Of a DNA stretch of 34,459 nt, positions 17,622 through 27,428 are shown piece after piece. Made by a program: the position numbers and the translations under genes. This DNA comes from an uncultured Clostridia bacterium. GTDB lineage: Bacteria; Bacillota; Clostridia; Christensenellales; Borkfalkiaceae. The stretch covers positions 1-34,459 of the forward strand of contig CANRCY010000002.1 of NCBI GenBank assembly GCA_947629225.1, given 5' to 3'. Within the stretch, counting starts at the first letter, position 1. Each line of letters starts with the position of its first letter. Below the pieces are notes generated by a model. It was not told where the DNA came from, did not search any database, and worked only from the letters and a program-made list of their open reading frames with translations.

Positions 17622-18713
17622 ATGGTTACCGAAAACGACATCAAGAAATTCAGCGAACAGTGCAAAAACATCTTCGAGCAGGTCGAGCGCGATATGATCG
17701 GGCAGAAAGAGGTCGTGCAGGGCACGATCATCGCCATGATCGCGGGCGGCAACGTGTTGCTCGAAGGCGTCCCCGGCGTCGGCAAGACCCGTTTGGTGCG
17801 CTCCCTCGGGCGGGTATTCGACCTGCCCTTCAAGCGGATCCAGTTCACGCCCGACCTCATGCCCGCCGACGTCACGGGTACCAACATCATCGTAAAGGAC
17901 GATAACGGCAATTCGCAGTTCCAGTTCCAGCCCGGTCCCGTATTCAGCAACATCATTCTTGCCGACGAGATCAACCGTGCCACACCCAAAACGCAGTCGG
18001 CTCTGCTCGAAGCCATGCAGGAGCACACCGTCACGGTCATGGGCGTTTCGAGAAAGCTCAACGAGCCCTTCTTCGTCCTCGCGACCCAGAACCCGATCGA
18101 GCAAGACGGTACCTATCCGCTCCCCGAAGCGCAGATGGACCGTTTCATGTTCAAGCTCATCGTGCCCAATCCCAGCCTCGACGAGCTCGTCCAGATCGTC
18201 AACATGACGCAGAAGACCATGGACGAAGTCGCCGAAGCGGCTTGCACGGGCGAAGAGCTCCTCGAAATGCGCAAGACGGCGAACCAGATCCCCGTCGCGG
18301 ACGAGGTGATGTATTACGCGATGAAGCTCTGCTCCGCGACCCATCCCAACAGCGAGTGCGCGAGCGCGGCGGCAAAGAAGTATATCCGTCTCGGCGCGAG
18401 CCCCCGTGCGGGTCAGGCGCTCATCTCGGCAGCCAAGGTCATGGCGCTCATGAAGGGGCGTTTCAACGTCGCCTATAACGACATCAACGAACTTGCCTAT
18501 CCCGTGCTCCGTCACCGTATGAAGATGAACTTCGAGGCAGTCGCCGAACGGATCGCGCCCGACGACGTCATCAAGATGATCATCGACGAGCTCGGCGGAA
18601 AGCGCGCACCCGCCGCGGCGCCCGTTGCGCCCGCGGAAAAGACAGAGGCGCCCGCGGAAGAACAGCCGCAGGAAGAGGGGAAGAAGAAGAGAAAATTGTT
18701 CGCGAAGAAGTAA
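17622..18713 (+). CDS. MoxR-family AAA+ ATPase
   Basis: Cytoplasmic AAA+ ATPase of the MoxR group, thought to act as a chaperone that remodels or matures partner proteins with the help of DUF58 and VWA proteins. The 363-residue product shows Walker A GVPGVGKT (49-56), Walker B IILADEINRA (Asp115, Glu116), sensor 1 LATQNP and the PLPEAQMDRF segment. The C-terminal lid is followed by a proline/alanine/glutamate-rich linker and a basic end (KKKRKLFAKK). That tail is longer than in most MoxR proteins and could be a docking sequence. I chose ATG 17622, with a GAGTG Shine-Dalgarno at 17611-17615. GTG 17613, three codons earlier, is too close to any such site. A 48-base, very A-rich spacer separates it from the preceding gene. 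Confidence 0.95.
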   Translation: MVTENDIKKFSEQCKNIFEQVERDMIGQKEVVQGTIIAMIAGGNVLLEGVPGVGKTRLVRSLGRVFDLPFKRIQFTPDLMPADVTGTNIIVKDDNGNSQFQFQPGPVFSNIILADEINRATPKTQSALLEAMQEHTVTVMGVSRKLNEPFFVLATQNPIEQDGTYPLPEAQMDRFMFKLIVPNPSLDELVQIVNMTQKTMDEVAEAACTGEELLEMRKTANQIPVADEVMYYAMKLCSATHPNSECASAAAKKYIRLGASPRAGQALISAAKVMALMKGRFNVAYNDINELAYPVLRHRMKMNFEAVAERIAPDDVIKMIIDELGGKRAPAAAPVAPAEKTEAPAEEQPQEEGKKKRKLFAKK

Positions 18714-18730
18714 TCCCCGCGGAGTAGACC

Positions 18731-19630
18731 ATGAAACCGAACAAACTCAACGACGCGTTTTTCAGCAGACTGGAAACGATGTCATTAAATTTGAAATCGA
18801 GCCTTGCGGGCTATTTCGGCGGGAAGCACCTCGTGCGGACGTACGGTCAGACGGTGGAATTTGCCGACTACCGCGAATATCAGCTCGGCGACGACATCAG
18901 AAGGATCGATTGGAACTTGTTCAGCCGTTTCGAGAAGTACTTTTTGAAGCTCTTTACCGACGAACGGCAGATGCAGGTGCAGATCTTCCTCGATTGCTCG
19001 GGCTCGATGGGAAAGAACAGCCCCCAAAAGGCGGAGTATGCCGTCGCCGCGACCGCGGCGCTGGGCTTTTTGGCTGTCCAGAATATGGATAAGCTCAACC
19101 TCTGTTTCATGACGGGAAACACCGCAACGGACCCGTTCGGCACGATCGTGGGGAAGAATTCCTTCTTCCGCGCGGTCGGCGAGCTCTCCTCGCTCGAATT
19201 CGACGGCGAGGCGGATTTGTATTCGTGCATCACGAGCTATCCGAACGTGAGCGAAAACAACGGGCTCAGCGTCATCATCTCCGATTTCTGCACGGAGAGC
19301 GATTGGAAAAAAGCCGTCGACTATCTGTGTTTCAAAAAGCGGCAGGTGCTCCTTCTGCAAGTGCTCACGCCCGAAGAGATCGACCCCGTTTACGAAGGAC
19401 GGGTCTCGCTCATCGACTCGGAATCGGTCGACCTCGAAGATTCGAAAAACCTCAAACTCCGCATCACGCGCGGCATGCTCGCCGCCTATCAGGAGGCGCT
19501 CCGCGATTTCCGCGAAGACATGCGCGTCTTCTGCGCCAAGCGCGAAGCGGGGTATATCACCGTCTCTACCGACAGTCCCATTGAACGGGTTCTGTTCGGC
19601 GAGCTGTTAAAGGATGGAATTATGTCATGA
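18731..19630 (+). CDS. DUF58 domain protein
   Basis: A 299-residue soluble protein. The DUF58 hallmark GQTVEFADYREYQLGDDIRR, followed by IDWNLFSR, lies at about residues 39-66. After it comes a VWA-like fold with an intact MIDAS start, DCSGSM (Asp87 onward). Unlike many DUF58 proteins it has no N-terminal membrane segments, so it is probably cytoplasmic and works directly with MoxR. GGAG lies six bases before the ATG, and the gene follows moxR after 17 bases. Its TGA overlaps the next ATG by four bases (ATGA). The product likely bridges the ATPase to the membrane-bound VWA proteins, by analogy with other MoxR-DUF58 operons. Confidence 0.93.
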   Translation: MKPNKLNDAFFSRLETMSLNLKSSLAGYFGGKHLVRTYGQTVEFADYREYQLGDDIRRIDWNLFSRFEKYFLKLFTDERQMQVQIFLDCSGSMGKNSPQKAEYAVAATAALGFLAVQNMDKLNLCFMTGNTATDPFGTIVGKNSFFRAVGELSSLEFDGEADLYSCITSYPNVSENNGLSVIISDFCTESDWKKAVDYLCFKKRQVLLLQVLTPEEIDPVYEGRVSLIDSESVDLEDSKNLKLRITRGMLAAYQEALRDFREDMRVFCAKREAGYITVSTDSPIERVLFGELLKDGIMS

Positions 19631-21591
19631 TGAAGCTCTTGGTACCCTTGGGGCTGTTGGGGCTCATCGGGATCGCGGTCCTCATCCTGATCTACATCAT
19701 CCGTCCCAATTACCAAACGCAGCACGTTTCGAGTACATACGTTTGGAGACTCAGCCTCAATTACAAACGCAAGCGCCCTCCCGTCAGCAAGATACGCAAC
19801 ATTCTGATCTTTATCTGCCAACTCTTGATCTTAACGGCAATGGCGCTCCTTATGGCGTGGCCCGCCATCACCGAACGCTCGCTCAACGACGAAACGGACG
19901 CGATCTATATCCTCGATTCTTCGGCGAGCATGTATGCGGGGGATGGGGAGAACACGCGTTTTGACCGTGCGCTCTCCGAAATCCGCACCCGTGCCGACCA
20001 AATCCTCGCAGAGGGCGGCAAGGCGACGGTGATCGTTGCGGACGACGCGCCCTATTTCCTCGCCCAGCGGGTCGATTCTTCGCGCGCCATGCGTTTCCAT
20101 GCCGATATGGATGCGCTCAAAGAAAAGGGCTGTTCGTATGCCGTTTCCGACCTCGAAGCCGCCCTCACGCTCAGCCGCGACGTGCTCGAAGCCAACCCTT
20201 CCGCGGCGATCTATCTCTTTACCGATACCGAATATTCCTATGTTCCCGAACGGGTGACGGTGGAGCTCGTACGCGAGAATACCGAGTGGAACGCCGCCAT
20301 TCTCGACGCTTCCGCCGAACGGGAAAACGGCTATTACACGATCACCGTGCAGATCGCCTGTTACGGCGTCACGCAGGAACTCAAAGTGGAGATCAACGTC
20401 GACGGAGCCAACTCCATTCCCGCGTCGGGAGTCGCGGGCAATCCCGTCGAATTCTATAAATACGTCGATTGCGACGACGACGCCGTAAAGACGGTCATTT
20501 TCCGCGTCGGCGGCGGCGTAGAGGACGAGAACCTCTTCTACTACGACGTGAGCGACACGCAGAGATTTTTCTCCTTTAACTCCATACAGGTGAGCATCGA
20601 GGCGGACGATTCCTATCCCGTCGACGATCACTTTTCCATTTACGGGGGGCAGAAAGAGCTCTTGAAGGTGATGTATTACAGCACCGACCCCAACCCCTTC
20701 ATCCAGACCGCTCTCGGCATTGCGCACAACGCCCTTGCCGACAGGTACGACCTCGAAGTGTACGAAGTCAAGAAGGGGGACGCTCCCGTCCTCGAAGGGT
20801 ACGATTTTTACGTCTTTGAGCACGGCATGCCTTCCCGTCTTCCGACGGACGGCGCAGTTTTGCTCCTCGATCCCAACCCCAACATCGCGCCCGTTCCCTT
20901 AGAGGCGGACTTCGTCGCGGAGCGCACCTCCGACTTCAACGGGAGCTCCGTCTCCCTTGCGGAAGGGGACGATTACGAAGGACACCCCGTAACGAGGTAT
21001 ATCGTCGCCGACGACATCGAGGTCTCCTTTTACGACATGATCACCGACTACGACCCGTCCTATCAGGTCCTGCTCACATACGACGGAAACCCCATGCTCA
21101 TGGTGCGCAACGAAGAAGAGGTCAAGATCGCCGTCATGGCGTTCAGCGTCCACTTCTCCAACCTTGCCAAGCTCCCCGAGAACTTCTTGCTGATGTATTC
21201 GATCATCGACTATTTCTTCCCGTCTGTCATCAGCGGGAATGCGTTTGAAGTCAACGAATCGTTTACGCTCAACACATGGGGGGACGAGCTCGAATTTTCG
21301 TCGGGCGAAGTTTTCTCCGCCGACCAGATGCCCATGAAGTTCTCCCTCGATACCCCGGGGGATTACCGTTTCACCCAAACGACCTATTACGGCAGAGATA
21401 TTTCGGTAGAAGTCTTTATCAAACCGCCCGCAGAGGAGAGCAATATCCGCAAAACGGCAGACAGCTTTTCCGACCCTTACGAGGGCATGACGCGGGAGAC
21501 GGTCTACCGCGACCTGTTGATCATCTTTGCTTCCATTCTGTTCGGGCTCGTGCTTCTCGAATGGATTTTGCAATCGCGCGAAAATAAGTAG
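19627..21591 (+). CDS. BatA-like membrane protein with VWA domain
   Basis: A 654-residue protein with an N-terminal membrane segment (about 5-25), a second at about 58-80 and a last one near 630-650. This matches the BatA/aerotolerance layout, with a large extracytoplasmic part. A VWA domain follows the second segment, with MIDAS DSSASM at about residue 97 and FTDTE further on. The remainder, to about residue 620, is beta-rich and includes a Rossmann-like stretch (YDFYVFEHGMPSRLP) similar to the amidotransferase-like region of related proteins. The ATG overlaps the DUF58 stop; a second ATG directly after it is also possible. It probably senses or holds extracytoplasmic protein partners through the metal site, but that role is inferred. 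Confidence 0.9.
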   Translation: MMKLLVPLGLLGLIGIAVLILIYIIRPNYQTQHVSSTYVWRLSLNYKRKRPPVSKIRNILIFICQLLILTAMALLMAWPAITERSLNDETDAIYILDSSASMYAGDGENTRFDRALSEIRTRADQILAEGGKATVIVADDAPYFLAQRVDSSRAMRFHADMDALKEKGCSYAVSDLEAALTLSRDVLEANPSAAIYLFTDTEYSYVPERVTVELVRENTEWNAAILDASAERENGYYTITVQIACYGVTQELKVEINVDGANSIPASGVAGNPVEFYKYVDCDDDAVKTVIFRVGGGVEDENLFYYDVSDTQRFFSFNSIQVSIEADDSYPVDDHFSIYGGQKELLKVMYYSTDPNPFIQTALGIAHNALADRYDLEVYEVKKGDAPVLEGYDFYVFEHGMPSRLPTDGAVLLLDPNPNIAPVPLEADFVAERTSDFNGSSVSLAEGDDYEGHPVTRYIVADDIEVSFYDMITDYDPSYQVLLTYDGNPMLMVRNEEEVKIAVMAFSVHFSNLAKLPENFLLMYSIIDYFFPSVISGNAFEVNESFTLNTWGDELEFSSGEVFSADQMPMKFSLDTPGDYRFTQTTYYGRDISVEVFIKPPAEESNIRKTADSFSDPYEGMTRETVYRDLLIIFASILFGLVLLEWILQSRENK

Positions 21592-21600
21592 GAGGAGAGT

Positions 21601-24462
21601 ATGCGGAATTTTTCTATCCATTTTCAAAATCCGTGGCTGTTGCTGCTGCTCATACCCGCTTTCGCGCTGACGATCGTTCTCTATCTTCTCCTCAACAAGA
21701 AGTTCAGAAGAACGAGGAACCGTATCGTCTCCATCGTGCTCCACTCGGTGGTCGTCACCCTCTGTGTGTTTGTGCTCGCGGGCATCAGTTTCCGTTACGA
21801 CGTCGCCAATCTCGAAAACGAAATTATTTTGCTCGTCGACGTCTCCGAGACGGAGGAGCAATCGGCGGACCGCAGAGACGAATTTATCCGCACGGTGATC
21901 TCCGAAGGCGGCTACGACGGCTATAAAATGGGCGTCGTCACCTTCGGCTTCGACCAGCGCTACGCCGTGCCGCTCACTTACCGCACCGAGCGCATTTTCG
22001 AGGACTACCAAAACGCGGAAAAACCCGATACGAGCGCGACGAACATCGCGGGGGCGCTCCGCTTCGTCTCCGAACAGAACCTCTTCTCCAATCCCGAGAC
22101 CGCGAAGATCGTGCTCGTCACCGACGGAAAGGAGACGGACGAAAAGGCGACTTCCGTCATCGGCGTGCTCGCACGGAAGGGCATCACCGTCGATACGGTC
22201 TGCATTTCTTCCTCGTACGAAGAGGACGTCGTGCAGGTCAAGGGGATAGATTTCCCCGATTACCACATCAATCAGGACGAGAGCTTCCCCCTCGGCGTGC
22301 GTCTGCAATGCAAGCAAGCCGTGGAGTCGGCGAAGATCTCGGTGTACGATAACGGCGTGCTCGCCGAAGGCATGTCCAAGCCTTCGACGGACGAGGACCC
22401 TTTGAGCCTTGCCGCGGGGGAACAGGTCATCGACTTTTCCGCCGTGTTCACTTCGCAGGGACTGCACGAGATCACCGTCAATATCGAGGTAGACGGCAAG
22501 GACCTTACCTTCAACAACCGTTTCTCCTCCTACTACTATCTCGAACAGTTCAGCCATGTGCTCATCATTGAGCATGCCGCGGGAGAATCGGACGCGCTCA
22601 AAGCGTTGCTCGAAGACAACAACATCTATGAGGGGAAGGTAGACGAGCTCAACCTCTCGGCTTACGAAAAACTTCCCACGACCATCGACGATCTCCGCGT
22701 GTACGACCAGATCATTCTCAACAACGTCTCGAATGCGGACATGCGGAACCTTCCCACGCCCGAAACGGTTTCGACCGAAGACGGCAAGGATTGGTTCGTC
22801 AAACTTCTCTATTCCTATGTCTATGAATACGGCGGAGGGCTGCTCACCGTCGGCGGGAGCGAGGGCGAAGGCGTCGATCTCAAAGCGCACGCCTACAACC
22901 GCGAAGACATGTACAACACGCTCTATCAGGAGCTCCTGCCCGTGCAGGTGATCGACTACACGCCGCCCGTTGCGGTCATGATCATCATCGATATTTCGGG
23001 CTCCATGGGCTCGGGAGAGGACGGCACCCCCCTCTACTATGCAAAGCAGGGCGCCATCTCCTGCCTCTCCGCGCTCAACGACCGCGACTACGTCGGGATC
23101 ATGACGCTCGATACCGTCTACGGCACGATCCTGCCCCTCACCCGAAGGACGGAGGAGACCCGCATCCGCGAGGCGATCCTCGGGATCGGCACGGGGGATT
23201 CGACGGTGTTTTCGAGCGCGATCAAGTCGGCGGGCGAGCGTCTGCGCCAGCAAAAGGATGTCGACAAACGCCACATCGTCATCGTCTCCGACGGTATGCC
23301 GGGCGAAAACGAAGACGTCTACCTCACGATCGCCGAAGAGCTTTACCGCACGAGCGGGGTCACCATTTCCTTTGTCGGCGTAGATATGGAAGCCAACGAT
23401 TCCTACAACGCCATGAAGAAGCTCACCGACATCGCGGGCGGGCAGATCCACTCGGCAAGCGGACGCGAACTCATCGACGAAATGCGCAACGACCTCAACG
23501 CGCCCGCGATCAAAGAGTTCAAGCCCGAAGAATTCTATCCCATCGTACAAGAGGAGCTCTCTCCCGTCTTCAACAACGTGGAATTCGGCAACGAAGACAA
23601 CCGCAGACTGTTCCGCGTCCCGCTCGGCGGGTTCTACGGGGTCAAGAAGCGCGAGAGCGCCGAAGTCCTTCTCGCGGGCGATTACGAAGTGCCCATCTAT
23701 GCGCAGTGGAAATACGGAAAGGGCATGGTCGGCAGTTTCATGTGCGACCTCGGCGCAAGTTCTTCCAGTTGGTCCACGAAGTTCATGGCAGACGAAAACG
23801 GACGGCGTTTCCTCTATAACGTCATCGCCAACCTCATGCCCACGGAGAACATCCGCCCGGGCGAGATCAGGCTCGAATTGAAGGAAGAGAACTACATCAA
23901 CCGCCTCAACGTCTACACCGATCTCGAAGAAGGTCAGCAGATCAAAGGGCGAATTATCGAAAAGACGGACGAAGGGGAGATCGTGCACGAACTCGGCGAG
24001 ACGGGCTCGGCGGAAAACGCAATTTACGTCTCTTCCCCGCTCGGCGAGGAGAACCGCTATTCCCGTTGCGACTTTGTTTTGAAGAGCAACGGCGTCTATC
24101 GGATCGTGATCGAAAAATACAATGCGGACGGCACGCTCCGCGCCTCCATGGAGATCTACAAGGCATTCTCCTATTCGGAGGAATACGATTCCTTTGCGGG
24201 GACGGAAGAGGAGACGACTCCCGAGCAGATGCTCGGCGAACTTGCCGAGCGCGGCAACGGCGCCGCCGTTGCGGAAGACGACCCGTGGGGCGTTTTCACG
24301 AGCTTCGTCACCTCGCTCGGACGCACGTACGACCCGAGGCTCGCCCTGCTCATCATCGCAATGGTCCTCTTCCTCGGCGACGTCGCCGTGCGGAAGTTCA
24401 AATTCAAGTGGATTCACGAATTGGTGCGTGAACACAGGGCAAAGAAGGCGGAGGCAAAATGA
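21601..24462 (+). CDS. Membrane protein with two VWA domains and an amidotransferase-like domain
   Basis: A 953-residue protein. Membrane segments lie near residues 11-31, 41-63 and 915-931. The first VWA (about 74-210) has a variant MIDAS, D-V-S-E-T, with VTDGKE later. Residues 318-440 form a class I glutamine-amidotransferase-like fold (SHVLIIEH, YDQIILNNV, YGGGLLTVGGSE). No nucleophile-elbow cysteine is visible, so it is probably structural. The second VWA (about 460-620) has a canonical DISGSM site and IVSDGMP. A further beta-rich region follows to about 870. AGGAGGAG precedes the ATG with ideal spacing, nine bases after the preceding stop. Its stop overlaps the next ATG (ATGA), coupling it to a surface lipoprotein gene. 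Likely an extracytoplasmic partner of the MoxR machine. Confidence 0.92.
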   Translation: MRNFSIHFQNPWLLLLLIPAFALTIVLYLLLNKKFRRTRNRIVSIVLHSVVVTLCVFVLAGISFRYDVANLENEIILLVDVSETEEQSADRRDEFIRTVISEGGYDGYKMGVVTFGFDQRYAVPLTYRTERIFEDYQNAEKPDTSATNIAGALRFVSEQNLFSNPETAKIVLVTDGKETDEKATSVIGVLARKGITVDTVCISSSYEEDVVQVKGIDFPDYHINQDESFPLGVRLQCKQAVESAKISVYDNGVLAEGMSKPSTDEDPLSLAAGEQVIDFSAVFTSQGLHEITVNIEVDGKDLTFNNRFSSYYYLEQFSHVLIIEHAAGESDALKALLEDNNIYEGKVDELNLSAYEKLPTTIDDLRVYDQIILNNVSNADMRNLPTPETVSTEDGKDWFVKLLYSYVYEYGGGLLTVGGSEGEGVDLKAHAYNREDMYNTLYQELLPVQVIDYTPPVAVMIIIDISGSMGSGEDGTPLYYAKQGAISCLSALNDRDYVGIMTLDTVYGTILPLTRRTEETRIREAILGIGTGDSTVFSSAIKSAGERLRQQKDVDKRHIVIVSDGMPGENEDVYLTIAEELYRTSGVTISFVGVDMEANDSYNAMKKLTDIAGGQIHSASGRELIDEMRNDLNAPAIKEFKPEEFYPIVQEELSPVFNNVEFGNEDNRRLFRVPLGGFYGVKKRESAEVLLAGDYEVPIYAQWKYGKGMVGSFMCDLGASSSSWSTKFMADENGRRFLYNVIANLMPTENIRPGEIRLELKEENYINRLNVYTDLEEGQQIKGRIIEKTDEGEIVHELGETGSAENAIYVSSPLGEENRYSRCDFVLKSNGVYRIVIEKYNADGTLRASMEIYKAFSYSEEYDSFAGTEEETTPEQMLGELAERGNGAAVAEDDPWGVFTSFVTSLGRTYDPRLALLIIAMVLFLGDVAVRKFKFKWIHELVREHRAKKAEAK

Positions 24463-27428
24463 AAAAGCTGAGATATTTTTCCGCGATCTTGTTGGCGACG
24501 GCGCTGTTGCTGTTCGCCGCCGCATGCACGCGCACCGCGCCGCTTGCCACCCCAAAGGGGCTCAATTTCGACGACAGCTTAAATCTCTATTGGACGTATG
24601 TCCCGGGCGCGCGCAGTTATACCGTCTCTATTTCGGGAGATAACGGGTTTGAAGACGAGCTCACTTCGCACGTGACGCACGTCTCGCTCGAATATCTCTC
24701 GGAAGGGGACTACGACATTAAGATCATGGCAGTCGGCGGCGCGAACAACGAGGCGGTCTCGGCATGGTCCGAACCCGTTGAGTTCCGCCGTATCAAAGAT
24801 TCGGGGCTCGTCTTCGAGTCCGTCAACGGCAATACCGAATACGCCGTCTCCAAGGTGGGCTCTGCGTCGGGGGACGTCACGATCGAGAACGAATTTCGCG
24901 GCAAGCCCGTCACGGCGATCGCCGAGGACGCGTTCCGCGGCAAGGGGAGCAGCAGAATTACGTCGGTCACGATCGGCGAAAACGTCAAAACGATCGGGAA
25001 CAACGCCTTTTACAACTGCACCAACCTCACCTCGATCGTCATTCCCGATACGGTAACGAGTATCGGCACGAACCTCTTCCAGGGCTGTTCTCGGCTCTCC
25101 GAAGCCGTTCTTCCCGCCTCGATCGGCGAGATCCCCGCATACACGTTCGCCTATTGCCGCGCGCTCGAATCGTTTACGATCGGAAGCGAAGTGCTCGCCA
25201 TCGGCGAAAGCGCGTTCTACAACTGCTCCAAGCTCAAATCGGTCGAAATTCCCGACTCCGTCGTCTCGATCGGGCAGCACGCCTTCGATTCGGACATGGA
25301 AATAACGTCGCTCTCCTTCGGGAGCGGGATTTCGTACATCGGCGACTACGCCTTCTATAACTGCAATCTGATCGCCGAGATCTCCTTCCGCGGGACGGAG
25401 GGTTTCACCCTCGGCGAACACGTCTTCGAGAGCTGTTCCTCTCTTGAAGAGATCGAACTTCCCGAAGGGCTCGAAAACGTCGGCGCGTACGATTTTTACC
25501 GCTGCACCGCCCTCTCCGAGGTCAGCATTCCCGAGAGCGTGATCTCCGTCGGCGCGTTCGCGTTCCGCGATACGGCGATCTTCAACGCGCAGGGCGAACT
25601 GCAAAGCGACGGCTACATCTACACCAAAGAGGGCTGCGACGGATTCATCTATGTCGACGATTGGATCGTCGCCGCCACCGACGAGTATAAACTCTCCGTA
25701 GAGGAGATCAGACCTGCCGACGTCACCCGCAAAAACGCGGTCGGGATCGCAGATCAGACCTTCGTCACGAGTTATATCGGCAATTCGGGGAACGTCGTCA
25801 CGGGGGGACCGCCCAACCTTCGGTCGGTCACTCTGCCCGCGGGGATCCGCTATCTCGGCGTTTACGCCTTCTACAAGTGCGCCGCGCTCGGAACGTTCCT
25901 CACGGAGGCGGGGAGCGAGCTCCTCTCCATCGGGGACAGGGCGTTCCAGGGTTGCGACATTCTCCGCTCCGTACGGCTTCCCGAGGGGCTCCGCGAGATC
26001 GGCAGTTACGCCTTCTATAATTGCGCCGCCGTCAACGATTCGGCGGTTTCGGGGAGCAACATCCTCGCTCCTTCCACCGTCGAACGGATTGGCACATACG
26101 CCTTTTTCGGCACGGCGCTTTGGAACAACGCCCCGCAGGCGGACGGCATCGTCTATGCGGGAGATTGGGTCGTCGGGTTCAACGAACTTGTCGATACGTC
26201 CATCAAATTCAAAGACGGTATCGTCGGCGTCGCCGATTTCGCTTTCTACCAGAACGCCGAACTGCAGAGCATCACGGGGCTTTCGAGCGTACGAAAGATC
26301 GGGAGAGGCGCCTTCTTCGGGTGTACCGCTCTCAATCTGATCTCCCTCAATCCCAACCTGACGGAGATCGCCGACAATACGTTCAGCGGTTGCAGCTCTC
26401 TCTTCATCGCCAACCTGCCCTATAACCTCAAACGGATCGGCAATCGCGCCTTCTTCGGTTGCACCTTGCTCGATTCGATCGACCTCTCGGTGACGGACGT
26501 CGTCGAGATCGGGACTTCGGCGTTCTCGGGTTGCACCAACGTCAAGACAATCGAACTTGGCGAAAAGCTCGAACGGATCGGCGCAAACGCCTTCTACGGG
26601 CTCAACCGCGTGACCGAGCTCGTCATTCCCGACAGTATCACGGAGATCGGCTCCAACGCCTTCACCAACTGTTCGGAACTCGTCTCCGTCTCTTTCGGCA
26701 GTTCGCTCGAACGGATCGGCGCGGGCGCGTTCCACGGTTGCACCGCGCTTGCCTCCGTCTCTTTGCCCGACAATATCAAGTCGATCGGCAGTTACGCCTT
26801 CTATAAATGCTCGGCTCTTTCCGAAGTCGACCTCGGGAGCGGGCTCGAAGAGATCGGGGAATACGCCTTTGCGCTCACGGGGCTCAAATCGCTCGTCTTG
26901 CCCGCTTCGGTAAAGACGATCGGCAATTACGCCTTCAAAAACTGCAAAGAACTCACGAGCGTCCTTCTGCTCGGCACGCCCGATCGGATCGGCATGCACG
27001 CGTTTTACTCGGGCGCGACGCTCACCTTCTTCTCCGCAGGCGCGGGGAAGGGGAACGGGTGGAACGCTCGCTGGAACTCTTCCTTCCGTCCCGTGGTCTG
27101 GAATTGCACCCTCTCCGAGGACGGCGGATACGTCGAATCGTTCACGGTCTCCTTCGAAGACATCGACAATCCCTTCGCGCGCGGCGGTTTTTCCGCTCCC
27201 GCCCGCAAGGGGTACGACTTCGTCGGTTGGGCGCTTTCGCCGGGCGGCGAGGCAGTCTACGGCGCGGACGATTGGCGGAACGCCGAATTCGGGACCACTC
27301 TCTATTCCGTCTGGAAGGAGAGCACGGGCGTGGAAGAACCCGCAGAGCCCACAGAACCGCAGCCTTCCGACCCTTCGGAAGGCGGGGAAGAACAGTCAAC
27401 AACCTCTATTAAGGAGATAACGTTATGA
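24459..27428 (+). CDS. BspA-like LRR lipoprotein (989 aa)
   Basis: The signal peptide ends with lipobox AAA-Cys23, so this is a predicted lipid-anchored surface protein. Residues 30-112 form an Fn3-like domain (LNLYWTYVPGARSYTVSISG). From about 117 to 858 it is an LRR_5 array of the BspA type (AFYNCTNLTSIVIPDTVTSI is typical). It is interrupted by two YIY/IVY inserts near 25615 and 26140 that resemble the DGVLY modules of the 3242-residue protein. A Flg_new/InlB-type domain with core YDFVGWAL ends LYSVW (about 888-955), followed by a Glu/Pro/Ser-rich tail. GGAGG lies upstream and the ATG overlaps the previous stop by four bases, so it is translated together with the VWA protein. This makes it a candidate client of the MoxR/VWA proteins. 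Confidence 0.93.
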   Translation: MKKLRYFSAILLATALLLFAAACTRTAPLATPKGLNFDDSLNLYWTYVPGARSYTVSISGDNGFEDELTSHVTHVSLEYLSEGDYDIKIMAVGGANNEAVSAWSEPVEFRRIKDSGLVFESVNGNTEYAVSKVGSASGDVTIENEFRGKPVTAIAEDAFRGKGSSRITSVTIGENVKTIGNNAFYNCTNLTSIVIPDTVTSIGTNLFQGCSRLSEAVLPASIGEIPAYTFAYCRALESFTIGSEVLAIGESAFYNCSKLKSVEIPDSVVSIGQHAFDSDMEITSLSFGSGISYIGDYAFYNCNLIAEISFRGTEGFTLGEHVFESCSSLEEIELPEGLENVGAYDFYRCTALSEVSIPESVISVGAFAFRDTAIFNAQGELQSDGYIYTKEGCDGFIYVDDWIVAATDEYKLSVEEIRPADVTRKNAVGIADQTFVTSYIGNSGNVVTGGPPNLRSVTLPAGIRYLGVYAFYKCAALGTFLTEAGSELLSIGDRAFQGCDILRSVRLPEGLREIGSYAFYNCAAVNDSAVSGSNILAPSTVERIGTYAFFGTALWNNAPQADGIVYAGDWVVGFNELVDTSIKFKDGIVGVADFAFYQNAELQSITGLSSVRKIGRGAFFGCTALNLISLNPNLTEIADNTFSGCSSLFIANLPYNLKRIGNRAFFGCTLLDSIDLSVTDVVEIGTSAFSGCTNVKTIELGEKLERIGANAFYGLNRVTELVIPDSITEIGSNAFTNCSELVSVSFGSSLERIGAGAFHGCTALASVSLPDNIKSIGSYAFYKCSALSEVDLGSGLEEIGEYAFALTGLKSLVLPASVKTIGNYAFKNCKELTSVLLLGTPDRIGMHAFYSGATLTFFSAGAGKGNGWNARWNSSFRPVVWNCTLSEDGGYVESFTVSFEDIDNPFARGGFSAPARKGYDFVGWALSPGGEAVYGADDWRNAEFGTTLYSVWKESTGVEEPAEPTEPQPSDPSEGGEEQSTTSIKEITL

